From NCBI GenBank assembly GCA_042569785.1, contig JBHPGW010000014.1, positions 1 to 48,938 on the forward strand: 48,938 nucleotides of DNA. The letters are read 5' to 3'. A program made the translations under genes and the position numbers. The DNA comes from JBHPGW01 sp042569785 (GTDB lineage: Bacteria; Planctomycetota; Phycisphaerae; Sedimentisphaerales; Anaerobacaceae). The notes below the pieces were generated by a model that made no database searches, was not told the origin of the DNA, and saw nothing but the letters and a program-made list of their open reading frames with translations. Shown here one piece after another: positions 42,629-48,938 of the stretch. Each line of letters begins with the position of its first letter. Within the stretch, counting starts at the first letter, position 1.

Positions 42629-43234
42629 ATGCTGAGATTTATACCCAATATTTTAACATTTGGCCGACTCGTCCTGACCGTGATCTTTCTGATCATGCTG
42701 GCTTACTCACCGAGCATAGAGGACAACACCTCATATCTGGACATCGCTTTTATCCTGTTCGTGATCGCCGGGCTAACCGACATCATCGACGGCAAAGTAG
42801 CGCGCAAGCTCAATGTCACCAGCAAGTTCGGCCGAATGATGGATCCTTTAGCTGACAAGGTTCTTGTATGCGGAGCGTTTATCTGCTTCGCGTTGATCGG
42901 CGAACCGAAACTCTTCGAGATAACAGGGACAAACCTGAAAATAATCCACTGGGGGACAGCCGGAATTTTGATCCTGCGTGAAGTTTATGTCACTACCCTG
43001 CGTCACATCGCCGAAGCAAAGGGAATAAATTTCGCCGCGACAGCTTCGGGTAAAATAAAAATGTTCCTTCAGTCTTTCGCTATCGGAACGGTAGTAGTAA
43101 AGATGGCTCACATCGATGCTGCATGGGGCAATTGGTTTACGGCGGCAATATACATCCTGACTATAATAGTTACGGTCTTTTCAGGCTTGCGGGCGACCCA
43201 GCGGACTAATTGGCAACAGATAGCCGATAAGTAG
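42629..43234 (+). CDS. pgsA: CDP-diacylglycerol-glycerol-3-phosphate 3-phosphatidyltransferase
   Basis: The protein has 201 residues with about five transmembrane helices. The CDP-alcohol phosphotransferase signature is complete: Asp54-Gly-x2-Ala-Arg59, Gly68, Asp72 and Asp76 (DGKVARKLNVTSKFGRMMDP). It makes phosphatidylglycerol phosphate in the inner membrane. The N-terminal MLRFIPNILTFGRL is the typical amphipathic start of PgsA. There is no ribosome binding site, and a promoter sits directly upstream, so the message may be leaderless. It is convergent with parA, 12 bases apart. Confidence 0.9.
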   Translation: MLRFIPNILTFGRLVLTVIFLIMLAYSPSIEDNTSYLDIAFILFVIAGLTDIIDGKVARKLNVTSKFGRMMDPLADKVLVCGAFICFALIGEPKLFEITGTNLKIIHWGTAGILILREVYVTTLRHIAEAKGINFAATASGKIKMFLQSFAIGTVVVKMAHIDAAWGNWFTAAIYILTIIVTVFSGLRATQRTNWQQIADK

Positions 43235-43246
43235 TTACACTTGCGG

Positions 43247-44149
43247 CTATTCCAATTGACTTGATGTATTTTCTTCAAAACCAGTTTTCGTAAATTCCTC
43301 TGGCGCAGACCTCTGTTCGCTCGACTGGGGTAGCGACTGGATCGGGATCGGACTTCTGTCTTCTGTCTTCTGCGCAATAAATTCAGCTACCTTTTTGTAA
43401 TCCTCAGCACCGTGACACTCGGGCTCATATTCATAAATTGTTTTGCCGTAACTTGGAGCTTCAGCCAGCTTAATATTTCTGCGAATATGTACGGGAACGA
43501 TCCGGGCATCGGACCATGCGCAATCGGTTCCACTGGCACTTTCGAGAAATTGACTGATATCAGCCTTGACTTCGCCGGGCAGTGACGCCCTGGTATCGTA
43601 CATGCACAACAAAACCCATTTAACCTTAAGAGCCGGATTGATCCTTTTATTTACAAGATCAACGGTTTGCAGCAGCTTACCAAATCCCTGCAGAGCCAAA
43701 AAGTGTGGCTGCAATGGTATCAAGATCTCGTCAACCGCGGCCAGTGCGTTTAAGGTCAGCAGCCCCAGTGACGGCGCACAGTCAATTACCAGATAATCGA
43801 ACTTATCCTCAACGGATTCGATCGCCTCTCGCAGTATGGTTTCTCTACCGACAACACTGACAAGTTCGCTTTCTGCGCCGACCAGGTCGATATTGGCAGG
43901 CAACAGCCAAAGGTTAGGCCTGACAAGCAGTATCTCCGACTCTAAATCAGCCGATTGGGTTAATACTTTATAGGCCCCCGCCTCGATACTTTCAGGTTCC
44001 AGGCCGAGATGGATCGTCAAATGAGATTGCGGGTCCAGGTCGATTGCGAGCACTCTCGAGCCCTGATTAGCTAAAGCGGCGGCTATATTGACAACACTTG
44101 TCGTCTTACCAACCCCGCCCTTTTGATTTAGTACCGCTATTTTTCTCAT
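43247..44149 (-). CDS. parA: ParA/Soj-family ATPase, orphan
   Basis: The protein has 300 residues from the ATG at 44149; an earlier in-frame start at 44176 would lie inside nusB. The deviant Walker A motif is KGGVGKTT (residues 10-17), the second lysine signature that defines ParA/MinD enzymes. Later motifs LAIDLDPQSHLT and VIDCAPSLGLLT are intact. Such ATPases position chromosomes or protein clusters. No parB and no parS-like repeat is adjacent. The C-terminal 40 residues are an unusual proline/serine/glutamate-rich tail encoded partly by a heptanucleotide repeat (43351-43371). It follows nusB by five bases. Confidence 0.85.
   Translation of the reverse strand: MRKIAVLNQKGGVGKTTSVVNIAAALANQGSRVLAIDLDPQSHLTIHLGLEPESIEAGAYKVLTQSADLESEILLVRPNLWLLPANIDLVGAESELVSVVGRETILREAIESVEDKFDYLVIDCAPSLGLLTLNALAAVDEILIPLQPHFLALQGFGKLLQTVDLVNKRINPALKVKWVLLCMYDTRASLPGEVKADISQFLESASGTDCAWSDARIVPVHIRRNIKLAEAPSYGKTIYEYEPECHGAEDYKKVAEFIAQKTEDRSPIPIQSLPQSSEQRSAPEEFTKTGFEENTSSQLE
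43351..43371 (-). repeat. Heptanucleotide repeat inside parA, three units
   Basis: Read on the minus strand the units are AGAAGAC, AGAAGAC and AGAAGTC, the same family as the repeat at 21004-21045. They encode part of the ParA C-terminal tail (QKTEDRSP) in frame. The repeat appears to have been absorbed into the coding region. Confidence 0.75.
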
Positions 44150-44154
44150 TTTCG

Positions 44155-44586
44155 TTATTCTTGTTCTTTGTCGCAATCGCTGGTGTTGAGTTTTTTTGAT
44201 ACCGCATCAAGCACGCCGTTCACAAATCCAGGTGACTTTTCCGTACTGAATTTTTTTGCAAGCTCGATAGCCTCATTTATCACAACTCTTGGCGGGATAT
44301 CGCTACAAAATTTCAACTGATAACTCGCCAGCCTTAAAATACTTCTATCAACAGGCGAAAGCCTGGATACTTCCCATTTTATCGTCGAAGCAACGATCAT
44401 CTCATCGCACTGAGCCAGATTTTCCCATGTGCCCCTGGTCCAGTCGGTCGCCAGTCTCCGCACAAAATCGCCTTCGCCCGACTCTAAGAAAAACCGATCC
44501 ATGATCTCCATCGCATCGGAGCCTTGTACATCAAGTTGAAACAAACCCTGCATTGCCAATTCACGGGCTCTGGTTCTTCTATCCAC
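44155..44586 (-). CDS. nusB: Transcription antitermination protein NusB
   Basis: The protein has 143 residues, starting at a GTG, with the typical NusB helical bundle. The N-terminus RTRARELAMQGLFQLD carries the BoxA-RNA-binding arginines, and the segment RVVINEAIELAKKFSTEKSPGFVNGVLDAV is the family C-terminal hallmark. It takes part in rRNA antitermination with NusE. It lies between ribH (54 bases upstream) and parA. The ribH-nusB pair is a very common bacterial arrangement. Confidence 0.93.
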   Translation of the reverse strand: MDRRTRARELAMQGLFQLDVQGSDAMEIMDRFFLESGEGDFVRRLATDWTRGTWENLAQCDEMIVASTIKWEVSRLSPVDRSILRLASYQLKFCSDIPPRVVINEAIELAKKFSTEKSPGFVNGVLDAVSKKLNTSDCDKEQE

Positions 44587-44640
44587 TTGTAAAACCTCTG
44601 CTTTTTTGTCGGTGAAAATTTCAAGCTATCGACAATCGGT

Positions 44641-45105
44641 TCAAATCTGTTCTAAAACATTAACCGCTTCTATCGCGGTCAGCGCCGCATCTGCACCAGC
44701 ATTACCCATTTTGGTACCCGCTCTGTCGACTGCCTGTTCGAGCGTATCGCAGGTAAGGATCCCAAAAATCGCTGGAAGACCGCAATCGTAGTTGATCTGG
44801 CCTATCCCGCGAACTACCTGCTGACATACATAATCATAATGAGCGGTCTGTCCGCGAATCACCGCACCCAGGCACAGAACCGCGGCAAACTTTCCGCTCT
44901 GGGCAAGCCTTTTAGCCGCCAAGGTGATTTCACAGGCACCTGGAACCCAGACAATGCTTATCTGCTCGTCTTTAGCTCCATGTCGCTGCAGGCAGTCTAT
45001 CGCACCGCCAACCAGCTTGGAAGTTATGAACTCATTGAACCTGCTGACCACAATAGCATAGCTGCCTTTGCCAACTGTCAGTTGACCTTTTATTTCTTTA
45101 ATCAT
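44641..45105 (-). CDS. ribH: 6,7-dimethyl-8-ribityllumazine synthase
   Basis: The protein has 154 residues. The active-site motifs are FNEFITSKLV, VPGACEITLAAKRLA and AVIRGQTAHYDYV, with the catalytic histidine. The late segment FGILTCDTLEQAVDRAG is typical of the family. It condenses the ribityl pyrimidine with dihydroxybutanone phosphate in riboflavin synthesis, forming a hollow capsid-like particle. A GGAGA site precedes the ATG. No FMN riboswitch was recognised in its leader of about 70 bases. Confidence 0.95.
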   Translation of the reverse strand: MIKEIKGQLTVGKGSYAIVVSRFNEFITSKLVGGAIDCLQRHGAKDEQISIVWVPGACEITLAAKRLAQSGKFAAVLCLGAVIRGQTAHYDYVCQQVVRGIGQINYDCGLPAIFGILTCDTLEQAVDRAGTKMGNAGADAALTAIEAVNVLEQI

Positions 45106-45185
45106 CGCTTTGATTCTCCATATCGCTATTAGCGTTTTTTTGCTTTCACCAAAAAATTTCGATAACGTAAAACATAATCACGCAC

Positions 45186-45214
45186 ATTATAAGACTATCG
45201 ACGACGAGTTTCCA
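45186..45214 (-). promoter_or_regulatory. Promoter of the ribH-nusB-parA operon
   Basis: On the minus strand TGGAAA (45214-45209), 17 bases and TATAAT (45191-45186) lie about 80 bases before ribH. The -10 is perfect and the -35 matches four of six bases. Confidence 0.5.
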
Positions 45215-45270
45215 GAAAAACAGTAATTTAACTTGCGTTAAACCTGTCTCGCCTGCCAACGCCTGTGAGT

Positions 45271-45295
45271 TAACCTATGTGAATATAATAGGTTA
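45271..45295. repeat. Perfect 8-bp inverted repeat in the ribH/TPR intergenic region
   Basis: TAACCTAT (45271-45278) and ATAGGTTA (45288-45295) flank a nine-base spacer containing TATAAT on the plus strand. The arrangement suits an operator for a dimeric regulator or a small hairpin between the divergent genes. Nothing else notable lies in this 358-base gap apart from the ribH promoter and an A-tract near 45333. Confidence 0.6.
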
Positions 45296-45463
45296 TGCGG
45301 CCAATTGCCAGTAAATTTTTTACTTTTAAAAAAAAAGCCCCTCACCACCAGCGAAAAACCGCTAAAACCGCTGCAAATATTGGGCGATAAGACTGTAGGT
45401 CACATAAATTTGCGCCATGAAAGAAACTAATTAACGATAACCAATACATCATCAGGATAAAAA

Positions 45464-46831
45464 ATGATCTTTGAAGATTCAATATTTAATCCGTACGACA
45501 ACGCCGAAGATAAGGCCGCAAGAGCATTTGAATTTTACGAAGACGGTGAAATTGCTCAGGCTCTTGACGAGATCGAATTGGCATTGCAGATAAATCCAGC
45601 AAACAGTTCCTGGCATTTTGACAAGGCCCTCACGCTCGATTCTGTTAACCGCTTCGAAGATGCGATAATCGAATACGAAGCAGCGCTGGAGCTAAATCCT
45701 GATGACCTTGAAATTTTAAACTCGTTGGCGGTAGATTACACCAGGACATCGCAATATGATCGAGCCATCGAATTGTTCGAGCATATCCAGCAATTAGACC
45801 CTTCATTTGAGCCGAGCTACTGCAATAGGATAATCACTTACGCCGAAATGTCTCTGCACGACCAGGCCGAAGAGATGTTCTATCTCGCTCAGCAGATAAA
45901 TCCGGATTGCGCACTGTGCTATTACAATATAGGCAACAGCCTTTTCATAAGAGGCCAATACAAAAAAGCTGTGCACTGCTGGACACAGACAGCCCAACTT
46001 GAGCCGACTCATCCGCAAATCAATTATAGGATCGCCCAGGCATATTGGGCTGATAACGATTACGCAAACGCCCAGGAGCATTTCCTCGCAGAACTGCGAA
46101 TCAGTCCTGGAGATATTGATGTAATTCTCGATTTCGGTTTGTTCCTGCTCGAAACAGAGCAGATCGATTCGGCAAGGGAAAAGTTTCACAGAATTATTGA
46201 ACTTAACCCAGAGAATCCTGCCGCATATTTCTACCTCGGAGAGATCGCTTTCAATAACGAAGATTATCAACAGGCGGCAAAAATGTTCAACCAGACTTTA
46301 CAAAGGGACCATAAGTTCACAGGCCCTCGATACAGACTGGCTCAGTATGCTATGGCCAATGGCCTTGAGGACGAAGCGAAAGTTTATCTGGTTGCAGAGG
46401 CCGAACTGGAACCGAACGATTCTGACGTCCTGGTTTCGATGGGATCGATGTTTATGAGCATGGGCGAATTTGAATACGCAGCTCACAGTTTACTGCGAGC
46501 CGTCGACATGGATTTTGCCAACGCAAAGGCATATTATTATCTTGGTCTCGCACATGCCGGCAAAGAACAGTTTGAAGAAGCGATTGAGTTCTACAATCAC
46601 ACTTTAGACATCAAGGGCGACTATTTCGAAGCGTTAAGAGACTCTGGGTTTGCGTATCTGCAGATAGGCAAAATAGACGCCGCTCTCAAACAGATCGCAA
46701 AAGCCAAGGCTATAAACGCGGATGACTCTCAGCTAAAGGCTATCGAGCGGGCGATCAAAGTTGCTCAATTTACTGGGCGAACCACAGCCTGGCTTGGCCG
46801 GCTAAGATCACCGCATACATCCAAAAAATAG
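45464..46831 (+). CDS. Tetratricopeptide-repeat (TPR) protein
   Basis: The protein has 455 residues composed almost wholly of TPR helix pairs, about ten to twelve units. They show the 34-residue pattern with LN/IN-P at unit ends (e.g. ALEIDLALQINPANSSW-type text, LELNPDDLEILNSLAVDYTRTS, LGLAHAGKEQFEEAIEFYN). There is no signal peptide or transmembrane segment, so it is cytoplasmic and probably a scaffold. A clear AGGATAAAA ribosome site precedes the ATG. It is a single gene, divergent from ribH; the partner proteins are unknown. Confidence 0.85.
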   Translation: MIFEDSIFNPYDNAEDKAARAFEFYEDGEIAQALDEIELALQINPANSSWHFDKALTLDSVNRFEDAIIEYEAALELNPDDLEILNSLAVDYTRTSQYDRAIELFEHIQQLDPSFEPSYCNRIITYAEMSLHDQAEEMFYLAQQINPDCALCYYNIGNSLFIRGQYKKAVHCWTQTAQLEPTHPQINYRIAQAYWADNDYANAQEHFLAELRISPGDIDVILDFGLFLLETEQIDSAREKFHRIIELNPENPAAYFYLGEIAFNNEDYQQAAKMFNQTLQRDHKFTGPRYRLAQYAMANGLEDEAKVYLVAEAELEPNDSDVLVSMGSMFMSMGEFEYAAHSLLRAVDMDFANAKAYYYLGLAHAGKEQFEEAIEFYNHTLDIKGDYFEALRDSGFAYLQIGKIDAALKQIAKAKAINADDSQLKAIERAIKVAQFTGRTTAWLGRLRSPHTSKK

Positions 46832-46929
46832 CCGGTAAACGCTGAGAATTTACATACAAAGCTGCCGAACTAATCACAGACCGAACCAGTTCCCGCTAAA
46901 CACCACAAAAGCGAAAAGTCAGGAAATAT

Positions 46930-46958
46930 TTGCATAATCGGGCCAAATAGATTATATT
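46930..46958 (+). promoter_or_regulatory. Promoter of tRNA-Leu
   Basis: TTGCAT (46930-46935), 17 bases and TATATT (46953-46958) end 11 bases before the mature tRNA. Spacing and position are typical for a tRNA promoter. Confidence 0.5.
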
Positions 46959-46969
46959 TCCATATTTCC

Positions 46970-47052
46970 GGCTGAGTGGCGGAATGGCAGACGCTGGGGA
47001 CTTAAAATCCCCTGCCCATTAGGGCGTGTGGGTTCGACTCCCACCTCGGCTA
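46970..47052 (+). tRNA. tRNA-Leu (anticodon TAA)
   Basis: This is an 83-base class II tRNA. The anticodon stem GGGGA/TCCCC has loop CTTAAAA (anticodon TAA, codon TTA). There is a long variable arm (TGCCC...GGGCG) and a T arm GTGGG-TTCGACT-CCCAC. The acceptor stem GGCTGAG/CTCGGCT includes a G-T and a T-G pair, so it is slightly weak. CCA is not encoded. The integrase gene starts 121 bases downstream, making the 3' half of this tRNA a candidate attachment site. Confidence 0.93.
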
Positions 47053-47172
47053 ATAGGGTTATGACAGTAAAAAACCACTGTTAGACAAAATAATTAGACA
47101 ATTTCCTTGCTTTTCTCTTCGATCTCTGTTCTAATCCCTATTTGTAATTTAGTGTTTGAGATAGGTTAAAAG

Positions 47173-48651
47173 ATGGGAAAGAGGTACACCAAGAAATTCC
47201 TGAGTTGGGGAGGGAGAGAGCTATCTGCTATAATTAATGGCAAGCTTTGTGGTGTCAAATTTGACAACGGCAAAGCTCAAACCCACTACTATAGACATCC
47301 TCATTTATCTGGTCCAGCAAAGAAGGTCAATCTCGGAAGAGATAAAGGCAAGGCGGCCCATAAGTGGTGGGCGGTCGTAGAAGAACACCAAAAAGAACAG
47401 CTTCAAATTCTTCCAACAAATCAACTTAAAACACAAAAAGCTTTTCTCGTCACTCCACAACCTCATCAGACTGAAGAAGAGTTTGATGCATTGATTAAGA
47501 AGTTTATAAAAATGGCTTCAAAGAAAAAGGAAGAATCTCTGGATGAATGGAATGTCAGAGTATTCAATAATCCTGAATTAAGTACATTTATCGATAAGAT
47601 CGAAACATCAATACCAAGAGAAGCTCTTGCGGCTATTTTCAACAAATGGCTGGAAGATCCATATGAATGCTCCAAAATATTGGGCAGAGAGGAGATTGCT
47701 CACTTACATAAGCTTTCTCCCAAAGATCCAATCAAATTGTTTTCAATGGGTCAGTATTATTTTGATTATATACCCACTAATAGAGAACAAGCTGATGAAA
47801 AGGAACGAAAGAAGGTTCTTGGGTGGTGGAATCAATTTTGCAGAATTACAAATAAAACTTATTTGGATGATATTGCCAAAGCTGATATAGAAAATTATAC
47901 TACAACTATTGTTAAAATGGCAAGGAATAAAGATTATAGCAAAACATGGATTAGCCATAGATTTGGAGCGGTAAAAACTGTCATCAATATTTTTACAAAA
48001 TCACTTGAAGATAAAACTATTTCAATTAGAATTATTGGTTGGCTTAAAGATTATCCAGCTCCTTTAACAAAATCCAATGAACATTCGAAAAAATTCAATC
48101 CTAAGCCTTTAAATAAAAAACAAATTAAAGAATTACTTTCAGTTGCGAATGAAAAGTGGAAAGCTATTATACTGTTTAGCCTAAATACTTGTTCATATGG
48201 TGTCGATTGCAGATTTGTAATGATGAAAGATATAGACATTGACAACAAAACCCTGACAATGTGGAGAAAGAAGAAATCGGTCCCAAAATGTGCTATTCTT
48301 TGGAAAGAGACTATTGAGGCAATTAGAAATTTTAGAAAAGGTAAAATCGCTAAAAGCCCATATGTTTTTCCCTCTCGCTATGGTTCAATGTATACCGAAG
48401 GAGGCTTTTATGATTATTGGAGTAGATTCATTGCCCCTAAACTTAGATGGAAGTTTGATTTTGAGCAAATCAGAGATGCAGGTAGATATGGATCTGAGAA
48501 AGGTGATGCTTCTCCCAACCACATTAGGATAGCAATGGGCCACAGAATACATGGAGTAGACGATGCTTATCTTTTTAGGCATCCCGAACTTGTAGAAGAT
48601 GTAAGCAAGGCAATTTACAACTATTATTTTTCCAAAACTAAAAAGAAATAA
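47173..48651 (+). CDS. Tyrosine recombinase/integrase next to tRNA-Leu
   Basis: The protein has 492 residues. The C-terminal catalytic domain shows the box II residues in modified form: Arg in FEQIRDAG (usual HxxR changed to QxxR), the MGHR motif and the tyrosine in DDAYLFR. The first catalytic arginine is not at its standard position; the region reads NTCSYGVDCRFVMMKDID, as in the divergent planctomycete integrases. A central SAM-like core-binding domain spans about residues 195-290. The N-terminus (WGGRELSAIINGKLCGVKF) may bind arms. The gene is notably A-rich compared with its neighbours, which points to transfer. It presumably integrates at tRNA-Leu. Confidence 0.8.
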   Translation: MGKRYTKKFLSWGGRELSAIINGKLCGVKFDNGKAQTHYYRHPHLSGPAKKVNLGRDKGKAAHKWWAVVEEHQKEQLQILPTNQLKTQKAFLVTPQPHQTEEEFDALIKKFIKMASKKKEESLDEWNVRVFNNPELSTFIDKIETSIPREALAAIFNKWLEDPYECSKILGREEIAHLHKLSPKDPIKLFSMGQYYFDYIPTNREQADEKERKKVLGWWNQFCRITNKTYLDDIAKADIENYTTTIVKMARNKDYSKTWISHRFGAVKTVINIFTKSLEDKTISIRIIGWLKDYPAPLTKSNEHSKKFNPKPLNKKQIKELLSVANEKWKAIILFSLNTCSYGVDCRFVMMKDIDIDNKTLTMWRKKKSVPKCAILWKETIEAIRNFRKGKIAKSPYVFPSRYGSMYTEGGFYDYWSRFIAPKLRWKFDFEQIRDAGRYGSEKGDASPNHIRIAMGHRIHGVDDAYLFRHPELVEDVSKAIYNYYFSKTKKK

Positions 48652-48706
48652 TATCCCCCTCCCCCACTAATCCAGATACCAACGGCCATTGAACCGTGGC
48701 CACAAA

Positions 48707-48835
48707 TCATGCCGATTCCTTCCTGGCCCGTAGTTCTTCGATAGTTTTTTTGACTCTTGTCTCAGCAGTCGCGTAGGCGGCCTTGTCGATTTCTATACCG
48801 ATGCATTTGAGGCCAAGATCGGCATGTGTCCAGCG
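48707..48835 (-). pseudogene. Remnant of a DNA methyltransferase C-terminus
   Basis: A frame of 42 residues on the minus strand reads ADLGLKCIGIEIDKAAYATA, the typical end of SAM-dependent DNA methyltransferases (LGR-x-IGIE-x-D...A..R), then a charged helix and a stop. A stop codon (48836-48838) closes the frame upstream, and the motifs that should come before are missing. It is therefore broken or a scrap left by element insertion. A complete gene with a frameshift outside the window cannot be excluded. Confidence 0.45.
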
Positions 48836-48839
48836 TCAA

Positions 48840-48938
48840 CTATAATTTCCCTTCAACGACAATTATTTCTTCCTTTTGGTTACCATAACCTTTCCATGAA
48901 CTAATGTTTCCTGGGGGTGCCCCCATGGGGGCAGGATT
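48840..48938 (-). CDS. Possible C-terminal end of an unknown protein, running off the window
   Basis: A minus-strand frame is open from the window edge to a stop at 48840-48842, giving about 32 residues that end WKGYGNQKEEIIVVEGKL. No family is recognised. It could belong to the same broken methyltransferase region or be chance. It is listed because the frame runs out of the window and cannot be judged. Confidence 0.2.
   Translation of the reverse strand, partial: NPAPMGAPPGNISSWKGYGNQKEEIIVVEGKL
48918..48933. repeat. Perfect 16-base palindrome
   Basis: TGCCCCCATGGGGGCA is a perfect palindrome with G/C arms, at the right edge of the window, in the debris beyond the integrase. It may be a recombination or regulator site, or a small intergenic repeat. 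Confidence 0.6.

Overview
The window looks like a chromosomal segment of a planctomycete, most probably of the Phycisphaerae type. The pointers are: a secreted parallel beta-helix protein carrying a dockerin-like calcium-binding repeat pair, a protein with a C-terminal PEP-CTERM anchor, a Tat-exported TIM-barrel hydrolase, many small lipoproteins, a planctomycete-style tyrosine integrase, and dispersed housekeeping operons (hisA and hisB lie about 17 kb apart). This placement is inferred from gene content; no database search was possible.

Layout. 1-3315 (+): the end of an arsenic/redox operon (thioredoxin, CcdA-like thiol transporter, DUF4405 membrane protein, ACR3 arsenite exporter, MntP-like cation exporter). 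3379-5253 (+): an amino-acid permease fused to a PTS EIIA domain. 5280-7472 (-): the beta-helix protein. 7659-10155 (+): lipoprotein, galE and a ROK sugar kinase, convergent with larE and two lipoprotein genes (-). 13039-15965 (-): small zinc-ribbon protein, hisA, a fucose-isomerase-family enzyme and tRNA-Thr. 16481-19136: PEP-CTERM protein (+), signal peptidase I (-), Tat-exported glycosidase-like protein (+). 19219-23059 (+): tRNA-Gly, trigger factor with a histone-H1-like lysine tail, two consecutive clpP genes and a coiled-coil lipoprotein. 23711-24664 (+): a stand-alone pterin-binding (MetH-like) protein.

24667-32353 (-) is a carB-carA unit followed by two unusual genes: a protein with a transglutaminase-like core, and a soluble protein with four tandem anti-sigma-type zinc modules. 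Divergent from it, 32619-40711 (+) is a long tightly packed run: hisB, ispF, cysS, ruvC, ruvA, ruvB, a mannitol-1-phosphate-dehydrogenase-like protein and an aldolase/sorbitol-6-phosphate-dehydrogenase-like fusion. It converges on a GH130 mannoside-active enzyme (-). 41884-43234 (+): metallo-beta-lactamase-fold hydrolase and pgsA. 43247-45105 (-): ribH, nusB and an orphan parA. 45464-46831 (+): TPR protein. 46970-48938: tRNA-Leu followed by an A-rich tyrosine integrase and DNA-methyltransferase debris, which looks like one end of an integrated element.

No CRISPR array, phage structural module or recognised defence operon was seen. The most interesting items are: (1) the carA-linked transglutaminase-like/tandem zinc-module pair; (2) the MtlD-like plus aldolase-SDR plus GH130 cluster, which suggests an uncharacterised hexitol or mannoside route; (3) the permease-EIIA fusion; (4) the lysine-rich trigger-factor tail; and (5) perfect heptanucleotide tandem repeats at three loci, two of which share one sequence family.
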